Source: Bacillota bacterium (GTDB taxonomy: Bacteria > Bacillota > Clostridia > Christensenellales > CALWSW01). Taken from it: DNA of 10,429 bases. The translations under genes and the position numbers were made by a program. The notes under the pieces were generated by a model. That model was given only the letters and a program-made list of their open reading frames with translations, was not told the origin of the DNA and did no database searches. Numbering within the stretch: the stretch's first letter is position 1; each line of letters begins with the position of its first letter. The stretch covers positions 1-10,429 of the forward strand of contig JAEYFO010000051.1 of NCBI GenBank assembly GCA_023402915.1. The letters run 5' to 3'. Below are positions 5,569-10,429 of this stretch, one piece after another.

Positions 5569-7098
5569 ATGTCTGACTACATCGTGGAAATGCGGCACAT
5601 CACCAAGCGCTTCCCCGGCATCGTGGCCAATGATGATGTGACCATCCAGATCAAAAAAGGGGAGATCTACGCGCTCCTCGGGGAAAACGGCGCGGGAAAA
5701 TCCACCCTGATGAGCATGCTCTTCGGCATGTATGAGCCGGACGAGGGCGAGATCATTATCCGGGGCGAACCGGTCAAAATGGCCTCGTCCCACGAGGCGG
5801 CGGCGCTCAATATCGGCATGGTGCATCAGCATTTCAAGCTGGTGCAGAACTATACCATCGCGGAAAACATCATCCTCGGCGTGGAGCCGGTCAAAAAGAA
5901 GCTGGGCTTCCTGCCGTGGGTGGATCTGAGGGGCGCGAATGAAAAGGTCCGCGAGCTTTCCAAGCGCTACGGCCTGGAAGTCGATCCGGAGGAGACGATC
6001 GAAAACGTCAACGTCTCCATCCAGCAGCGCGTGGAAATCCTCAAGATGCTCTACCGCGAGGCGGAGATCCTGATCTTCGACGAACCGACGGCCATCCTCA
6101 CCCCGCAGGAGATCGAGTTCCTGCTCGAAGTGATGAAGGAGCTGCGGGCGGGCGGAAAGACCATCATCCTCATCACCCACAAGCTCGAGGAGATCAAGAA
6201 GATCGCCGACCGCTGCGCTATTTTGTACCGAGGCAAGCTGGTCAAGGTGCTGGATGTGGCCGAAACGTCCACGCAGGAAATGGCGAACCTTATGGTAGGC
6301 CGCGAAGTGTCCTTCGTGACGGAAAAAGCCCCCGCGCGCTTTGGCGACGTGGTGCTCGACGTGAAAAATCTCTCCGTCCGCAACGAGGACAAGGTCGAGA
6401 TGGTCAAAAACGTCTCGTTCTCCGTGCGCGCCGGCGAGATCTTCGCCGTGGCGGGCGTGGCCGGAAACGGTCAGGTGGAGCTGGCGGACGCCATTGCCGG
6501 CCTTGCAAAGGCCAGCGGCGGGACGGTTGCTCTCCTTGGAAAAGACATCACCCATATGGACATCCGCGAGCGCACGGAGCAGGGCATTTCCTATATTCCT
6601 GAGGACCGGCAGAGCTACGGTCTGGTGCTGGATTTCGATTTGCAGAACAACCTGGCGCTGCGCAAGTATTATCGCGAGCCCATGGCGAAAAGGGGCGTGC
6701 TCCAGCCCGCGGCGATCCGCTCCTACAGCGAAACGCTCATCGACGAATACGACATCCGCAGCGCGCAGGGCCCGGACACCCACATGCGCGCCATGAGCGG
6801 CGGCAACCAGCAAAAGGCCATCATCGCCCGGGAGATCGACCAGAACTCCCCGCTGATGATCTTCGTGCAGCCCACCCGCGGCCTGGACATCGGCGCGATC
6901 GAAAACGTTCACCGCCAGATCCTGCGCGAGCGGGACAACGGCAAAGCCGTGCTGCTCATTTCGCTGGAGCTGGACGAAGTGATGGGCCTTGCCGATACCA
7001 TCGGCGTGATCTATAACGGCGAGCTGCTGCGCATCGCCGAAGCGGGCGTCCTTTCGACGCAGGAAGTGGGACGGTACATGATGGGGGTGAAGGAATGA
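5569..7098 (+). CDS. nupA: Nucleoside ABC transporter, double ATPase subunit (NupA/YufO type)
   Basis: This cytoplasmic ATPase powers Bmp-type nucleoside import. The 509 residues carry two ABC domains. Domain 1 has Walker A GENGAGKST (38-46), Q-loop Gln87 in MVHQHF, a divergent signature VNVSIQQRVEI (147-157), Walker B ILIFDEP (167-173) and H-loop His204. Domain 2 has a degenerate P-loop GVAGNGQ (296-302), the family hallmark YIPEDR (342-347), an intact signature MSGGNQQ (409-415) and a Walker B ending VQPTRGLD (433-440), in which Gln replaces the catalytic Glu, as is usual in this family. One composite ATP site should thus be catalytic and one degenerate. A longer frame reaches back to ATG 5491, but that crosses the hairpin; AGGAGGG at 5558-5564 and the family N-terminus (YIVEMRHITKRFPG) support ATG 5569. 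Its stop overlaps the nupB start as ATGA. Confidence 0.95.
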   Translation: MSDYIVEMRHITKRFPGIVANDDVTIQIKKGEIYALLGENGAGKSTLMSMLFGMYEPDEGEIIIRGEPVKMASSHEAAALNIGMVHQHFKLVQNYTIAENIILGVEPVKKKLGFLPWVDLRGANEKVRELSKRYGLEVDPEETIENVNVSIQQRVEILKMLYREAEILIFDEPTAILTPQEIEFLLEVMKELRAGGKTIILITHKLEEIKKIADRCAILYRGKLVKVLDVAETSTQEMANLMVGREVSFVTEKAPARFGDVVLDVKNLSVRNEDKVEMVKNVSFSVRAGEIFAVAGVAGNGQVELADAIAGLAKASGGTVALLGKDITHMDIRERTEQGISYIPEDRQSYGLVLDFDLQNNLALRKYYREPMAKRGVLQPAAIRSYSETLIDEYDIRSAQGPDTHMRAMSGGNQQKAIIAREIDQNSPLMIFVQPTRGLDIGAIENVHRQILRERDNGKAVLLISLELDEVMGLADTIGVIYNGELLRIAEAGVLSTQEVGRYMMGVKE

Positions 7099-8336
7099 AC
7101 GGAAAAAAGAGCGAAAAGCGCACGTTCGGCCAGTGGTTCCTCGATGCGCTCGACGATCCGAAACGCAGCCGCATCGCCGTTCCGGTGATCGCCATTCTTT
7201 TGAGCCTGCTGGCAGTCATCCTGTTCATGCTGCTGCTGGGCAAAAACCCCTTCACGGCCATCAAGAGCTTCCTGCAGGGCTGCGGATTCCTGCCCAAAGC
7301 CACCTATGCAAACGGCAAGAGCATGTTCACGGACTTCCTCTCGTTCCTTGACGCGCTGACGCCCATGCTGCTGGCGGCGCTGGGCATCATCGTGGCGATG
7401 AAGGCGGGCCTTTTCAACATCGGCGTGGCCGGCCAGATGCTGGCCGCAGGCTTCCTGGCCACGGCCATCGTGGGCTACAGCGGCCTGAGCGCAGTCATCG
7501 CAAAGCCCCTCGTCATTCTCATCGGCATGGCGGCGGGCGCGCTCCTCGGCGCGTTGGTGGGCTATCTCAAATACCGCTTCAACATCCATGAAGTGGTGTC
7601 CACCATCATGTTCAACTATATCATCAGCTACGTCACCAGCTTCTTCATCAACACCTATTATGCCGACATGATCACCCGCAGCTCCAAGGTGTGCAGCCCG
7701 GCGGCGCGGCTGACCATCACGGGCGTGCAGGCGGGCGATCTGAAGCTGAGCATCCCGCTGGGCATCGTGCTCGCGATCATCGCGGTGTTTGTGGTGCGCT
7801 TCCTTCTTGATCGGACGGTGCTGGGCTACGAGATGAAAACCGTGGGCCTCAACCCCAAATGCGCGCGCTACTGCGGCATCCGCGTCGGCCGCCGCATGGT
7901 GACGGCCATGGCCATTTCCGGCCTGCTGGCCGGTCTTGCGGGCGTGACGTATTACCTCGGCTATTACAACACCATCATCCCCAAGGAGCTGGCGGGCATG
8001 GGCTATGACTGCATCGCCGTGTCCCTCCTTGGCAACCTCAGCCCCGTGGGCAGCATCTTCGGCGCGGCGCTGGTGACGATCTTCCAGAAGGGCAGCGTCT
8101 ACATGAGCTCCACCATGAGCGTCCCGAAGGAGATCGCCTCGGTGGTCATCGGTCTGATGCTGCTGTTCTCCGCCTGCGGAAGCTATATCCGCTACGTGGC
8201 GCATCAGCTGCGGGAAAAGCGGCTCTATCAAAAGGCGCAGGCGGCGGAAAAGGCCGCGGCGGCTGTGCGGGGCGGCGAAACGGGCGCGGCGCTCGAAGCC
8301 GCGGCGCAGGATAAGAAGGAGGAGGGCAAGCAGTAA
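7095..8336 (+). CDS. nupB: Nucleoside ABC transporter permease (NupB/YufP type)
   Basis: This is one of two inner-membrane permeases of the Bmp-type nucleoside importer, branched-chain amino acid/ribose permease superfamily. The 413 residues begin with a charged cytoplasmic segment and a first membrane helix (about 27-49). Conserved segments follow: KAGLFNIGVAGQM (103-115), NIHEVVSTIMFNYI (163-176), a cytoplasmic loop GYEMKTVGLNPKCARYCGI (244-262) and SGLLAGLAGV (275-284). About eight to ten membrane helices are expected from hydrophobicity. The C-terminus (about 370-413) is a charged, Ala-rich tail that is probably a variable cytoplasmic extension. The ATG at 7095 overlaps the nupA stop (ATGA), and a GGGGGTGAAGGA stretch precedes it, so translation is coupled. 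Its own stop shares one base with the nupC start. Confidence 0.95.
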   Translation: MNGKKSEKRTFGQWFLDALDDPKRSRIAVPVIAILLSLLAVILFMLLLGKNPFTAIKSFLQGCGFLPKATYANGKSMFTDFLSFLDALTPMLLAALGIIVAMKAGLFNIGVAGQMLAAGFLATAIVGYSGLSAVIAKPLVILIGMAAGALLGALVGYLKYRFNIHEVVSTIMFNYIISYVTSFFINTYYADMITRSSKVCSPAARLTITGVQAGDLKLSIPLGIVLAIIAVFVVRFLLDRTVLGYEMKTVGLNPKCARYCGIRVGRRMVTAMAISGLLAGLAGVTYYLGYYNTIIPKELAGMGYDCIAVSLLGNLSPVGSIFGAALVTIFQKGSVYMSSTMSVPKEIASVVIGLMLLFSACGSYIRYVAHQLREKRLYQKAQAAEKAAAAVRGGETGAALEAAAQDKKEEGKQ

Positions 8337-9295
8337 TGGATGTGATTTTTATCGACGGTCTTTCCTTCGCTCTTCCGCTGTTCATCATCGCCATCGGCGG
8401 CATTTATTCCGAACGGGCGGGCGTGACCAACCTGGCGCTCGAGGGCTTGCAGGGCTTCGGCGCGTTCGTCGGCGCGCTGACGGCGACGCTGCTTGCAGGC
8501 GTGTTCCCCGAAGGCTCGCAGATGTATTTTTACGTGGCGGCCATCGCGTCCATCCTCGGCGGCATGGTCTATTCCATGCTTCACGCGCTGCTTTGCATCA
8601 GGTTCCGTGCCAATCAGGTCATCAGCGGCGTGGTCGTCAACATCCTCGCCGTGGCGCTGACCACCTTTTTGACCAGCCAGGCCAACATGGCCATTTTCGG
8701 CAACGCTTCCAACAAGTTCCAGCTGGGCGTGTGCAGCCGCTTCACCGTGCCGCTCCTTTCGGACATCCCGGTCGTCGGCGCGCTGTTCAAGAATATGTAC
8801 CCCTTCGAACTCATCATTGCCGTCGTCGCGCTGGCGATGTGGTACGTGCTCTATAAAACGCCCTACGGCCTGCGCCTTCGCGCCTGCGGCGACAATCCCC
8901 ACGCGGTGGACGCGGCGGGCGGCTCTGTTGCAAAGACCCGCTTTGCGGCGGTCATGGTCTCCGGCGCGCTTTCCGGCCTTGGCGGCATCTGCTTTGCCTA
9001 TTCCATCTCGGCCAATTTCTCCCCGAGCATCTACATGGGCTACGGCTATCTGGCCATCGCGGCCATGATCTTCGGCAACTGGAAGGTGCTGCCCACGCTG
9101 GCGGTCAGCCTGCTGTTCGGCTTTGCCAAGTCGCTGGGCTATAAGCTCTGTCTTCTGCTGGAAATGTCGAGCAACTTTTCTGACCTTTTCATGATCTTCC
9201 CCTATGTGCTCACGCTCCTGCTGCTGGTGTTCTTCTCCAAGCACAACCATCCTCCGCGGGCGGCGGGCGAAATTTACGACAAGGGAAAGCGCTGA
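8336..9295 (+). CDS. nupC: Nucleoside ABC transporter permease (NupC/YufQ type)
   Basis: This is the second permease, pairing with NupB to form the membrane channel. The 319 residues are largely hydrophobic. Hallmarks are GGIYSERAGVTNLALEG (21-37), RANQVISGVVVNILA (91-105), the coupling-loop segment GLRLRACGDNPHAVDAAG (178-195) and AAMIFGNWK (242-250). The C-terminal 20 residues are hydrophilic and cytoplasmic. ATG 8336 overlaps the nupB stop (TAATG), with ribosome binding site AAGGAGG at 8316-8322, so the three transporter genes form a tight translational unit. It is the last gene of the operon and is followed by a strong terminator. The name follows Bmp-Nup systems of lactic acid bacteria and is unrelated to the E. 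coli NupC symporter. Confidence 0.94.
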   Translation: MDVIFIDGLSFALPLFIIAIGGIYSERAGVTNLALEGLQGFGAFVGALTATLLAGVFPEGSQMYFYVAAIASILGGMVYSMLHALLCIRFRANQVISGVVVNILAVALTTFLTSQANMAIFGNASNKFQLGVCSRFTVPLLSDIPVVGALFKNMYPFELIIAVVALAMWYVLYKTPYGLRLRACGDNPHAVDAAGGSVAKTRFAAVMVSGALSGLGGICFAYSISANFSPSIYMGYGYLAIAAMIFGNWKVLPTLAVSLLFGFAKSLGYKLCLLLEMSSNFSDLFMIFPYVLTLLLLVFFSKHNHPPRAAGEIYDKGKR

Positions 9296-9342
9296 CGGCG
9301 GCTTTTTCAAGGGGATTTCCAAAAGAAACAATACGAAAAATT

Positions 9343-9376
9343 TGCGGCTTCGCGTCGGTGCGGAGCCGCATTTTTT
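9343..9376 (+). terminator. Intrinsic terminator of the deoD-nupABC operon
   Basis: TGCGGCTTCGC (9343-9353) and GCGGAGCCGCA (9360-9370) form an 11-bp stem with one wobble and the loop GTCGGT, followed directly by T6 (9371-9376). It lies 47 nt after the nupC stop codon. Confidence 0.93.
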
Positions 9377-9607
9377 CTGGACGGAACATTTTGCAAAATT
9401 TGAAAAAAGCTGAAAAACGTTACAATTTATTCATAAAGTAATCAAATTTCAATATTTTGTGAATCAAAGCGGAAAAATCGGCGAAAAAGCGGGCTGTTTT
9501 CCGGTAAAAATGGCAAAAAACAGCTGCGTTTGCAATGAAATCAAGAAAAGTATCTCGAAATACCGAAATATTTCCGGAGGATTTTGAAATAGTTCCGTAA
9601 TATTTGA
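9377..9607. other. AT-rich non-coding region upstream of the exported-protein promoter
   Basis: Composition drops sharply to AT-rich and no gene is supported. It contains a perfect 12-bp palindrome ATTTTGCAAAAT (9388-9399). It also has a perfect 8-bp inverted repeat GCTGTTTT/AAAACAGC (9493-9500 with 9517-9524) and the GAAATA repeats listed below. A possible weak promoter TTGAAA (9400-9405)/TACAAT (9421-9426) has only a 15-bp spacer. The region most likely holds regulatory sites and upstream promoter DNA. Confidence 0.55.
9557..9599. repeat. GAAATA direct repeats upstream of the promoter; candidate regulator sites
   Basis: GAAATATTTCCGGA (9565-9578) and GAAATAGTTCCGTA (9586-9599) match at 12 of 14 positions and start exactly 21 bp apart, two helical turns on the same DNA face. 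A further GAAATACC precedes them at 9557. The first unit includes the palindrome GAAATATTTC (9565-9574). The block ends 8 bp before the -35 box, suiting an activator or repressor. Function is inferred from geometry. Confidence 0.45.
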
Positions 9608-9636
9608 TTGACAACCGCTGCTTGCTCTGGTAGAAT
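9608..9636 (+). promoter_or_regulatory. Near-consensus sigma-A promoter for the exported-protein gene
   Basis: A perfect -35 TTGACA (9608-9613), exactly 17 bp, and -10 TAGAAT (5 of 6, 9631-9636) with an extended -10 TG at 9628-9629. Transcription should start near 9643, giving a leader of about 90 nt. In it GTTCG and CGAAC can form a small hairpin (about 9671-9688). Ribosome binding site AAAGGAG lies at 9718-9724, 9 nt before the ATG. It is the strongest promoter in the window. Confidence 0.88.
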
Positions 9637-9733
9637 TAGGATGTGCAAAAGGGTAAGCAAGCCCCGTGCTGTTCGCTCCAAGACGAACTGCTGAATCTTG
9701 CAATCTTTAAATTTTTGAAAGGAGACTGATGAC

Positions 9734-10429
9734 ATGAAGAAGACTCTGTCTATCGTGCTGGCCCTGGCGCTGGCTCTGAGCATGATCGCCTCCATGGCTT
9801 TCGTTCTCGGTCCCTCCACTGGCCTGGCCGGCGCTACCAACAGCGCTCTGAACATCACCAAGTTCTTTACCACCTACGACGCTTCCAACCTGCTGGCTGG
9901 CACCCGTCTGTATGCTCCCATCGTGGACAAGACCGACTCCGCTTTCGCGAAGAACGAGCTGATCCAGTTCTGCGTGGAATTCGAAGTCCTCAACGCCAAG
10001 ACCATTGCCAACGGCGTGGCCAGCAACAAGGCTGAAGGCAAGTCCACCCTGCTGTTCACCTCTGATACCGTCAACCTGTCCGTGAACCAGTATCCCGGCC
10101 AGATGGCTCTGTATCAGGATGCGGGCATGCCCCTCGTCAACGCTGTGAACGTGACCACCAACACGGCTGGCCAGGGCGGCACCTACGACGCCAAGAAGAA
10201 CTCTCTGGCTGTGGAAGTTGACTTCTATCAGGCTGAGTCCGGCAAGGCGAACGAGTTCACCGCTACCGGTATCCAGATCTCCGCTCCCGCTTCCTACAAG
10301 GACGCCAAGGCTACCTACTCCCTGATCTTCTCCGGCATCACCAAGGGCGAGATCACCGAGAAGGGCGCTGTCCAGATGAAGACCGCCTATGACGCTGGCG
10401 TTGCCTTCGTGGGCGGCAAGGCGGAAGTG
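9734..10429 (+). CDS. Exported protein of unknown function (3' end outside window)
   Basis: The frame stays open for 232 codons from ATG 9734 to the window edge. The product starts with a classic signal peptide (MKKTLSIVLALALALSMIAS) with cleavage likely somewhere around residues 22-33; there is no lipobox cysteine. The mature part is rich in Ala, Thr, Ser, Asn, Gly and Lys, has one Cys (near residue 80), and looks like a soluble or surface beta-rich protein. I recognise no domain. Codon choice is strongly biased: all lysines use AAG, and about 20 of 35 alanines use GCT, unlike the GCC/GCG-rich transporter genes. With the near-consensus promoter and good ribosome binding site this suggests high expression, as for an abundant wall, S-layer-like or secreted protein. 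An upstream ATG at 9729 is in another frame and stops at once. The function is unknown. Confidence 0.85.
   Translation, partial: MKKTLSIVLALALALSMIASMAFVLGPSTGLAGATNSALNITKFFTTYDASNLLAGTRLYAPIVDKTDSAFAKNELIQFCVEFEVLNAKTIANGVASNKAEGKSTLLFTSDTVNLSVNQYPGQMALYQDAGMPLVNAVNVTTNTAGQGGTYDAKKNSLAVEVDFYQAESGKANEFTATGIQISAPASYKDAKATYSLIFSGITKGEITEKGAVQMKTAYDAGVAFVGGKAEV

Noticed and set aside
9400..9426. Possible promoter TTGAAA - 15 bp - TACAAT
   Set aside because: The spacer is 2 bp shorter than optimal, and a far better promoter for the same gene lies at 9608-9636.
9493..9524. Inverted repeat GCTGTTTT/AAAACAGC read as a minus-strand terminator
   Set aside because: A T5 run follows on the minus strand, but no minus-strand gene ends here and the loop is 16 nt long.

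Overview
This window looks like a piece of a GC-rich (roughly 60 %) clostridial or other Firmicutes genome, possibly from a gut anaerobe. This is inferred from the Bmp/Nup-type nucleoside ABC transporter, strong AAGGAGG-type ribosome binding sites, Firmicutes-style lipoprotein and export signals, and intrinsic terminators with long T tracts. All recognised genes are on the + strand. I see no mobile element, CRISPR array, tRNA or rRNA.

Layout. (1) 2-1381 is the 3' part of ftsH, cut at its Walker A motif and closed by a clear terminator (1402-1439). (2) 1440-1876 is a regulatory interval. It has an AT-rich stretch with inverted repeats, a sigma-A-type promoter (1665-1693) and a leader of about 175 nt with a possible attenuator. 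(3) mtnA (1877-2950) and a Bmp-family nucleoside-binding lipoprotein gene (3017-4213) probably form one transcript. (4) 4214-4753 is a 540-bp gap without a gene but with several hairpins, two of them convincing terminators. (5) deoD (4754-5461) is followed by a further terminator-like hairpin. (6) The ABC transporter genes nupA, nupB and nupC (5569-9295) are translationally coupled (ATGA and TAATG overlaps) and end in a strong terminator (9343-9376). (7) An AT-rich regulatory stretch with a near-consensus promoter (9608-9636) drives an unrecognised, probably abundant exported protein whose 3' end lies outside the window.

How the genes work together. The lipoprotein, double-domain ATPase and two permeases make a complete nucleoside importer. 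DeoD would cleave imported nucleosides into base plus (deoxy)ribose-1-phosphate. MtnA isomerises a 5-substituted ribose-1-phosphate (5-methylthioribose-1-P, and in some bacteria 5-deoxyribose-1-P) to the ribulose form. Having MtnA next to a nucleoside importer and a phosphorylase suggests salvage of 5'-methylthio- or 5'-deoxy-nucleosides. The DeoD supports this indirectly: it lacks the N-terminal histidine that in the E. coli enzyme contacts the ribose 5'-OH. This link is a hypothesis; no kinase or aldolase to complete a pathway is visible here.

Regulation appears layered: hairpin/T-tract elements occur in the mtnA leader and just upstream of nupA, and the deoD ribosome binding site lies in a perfect 14-bp palindrome.
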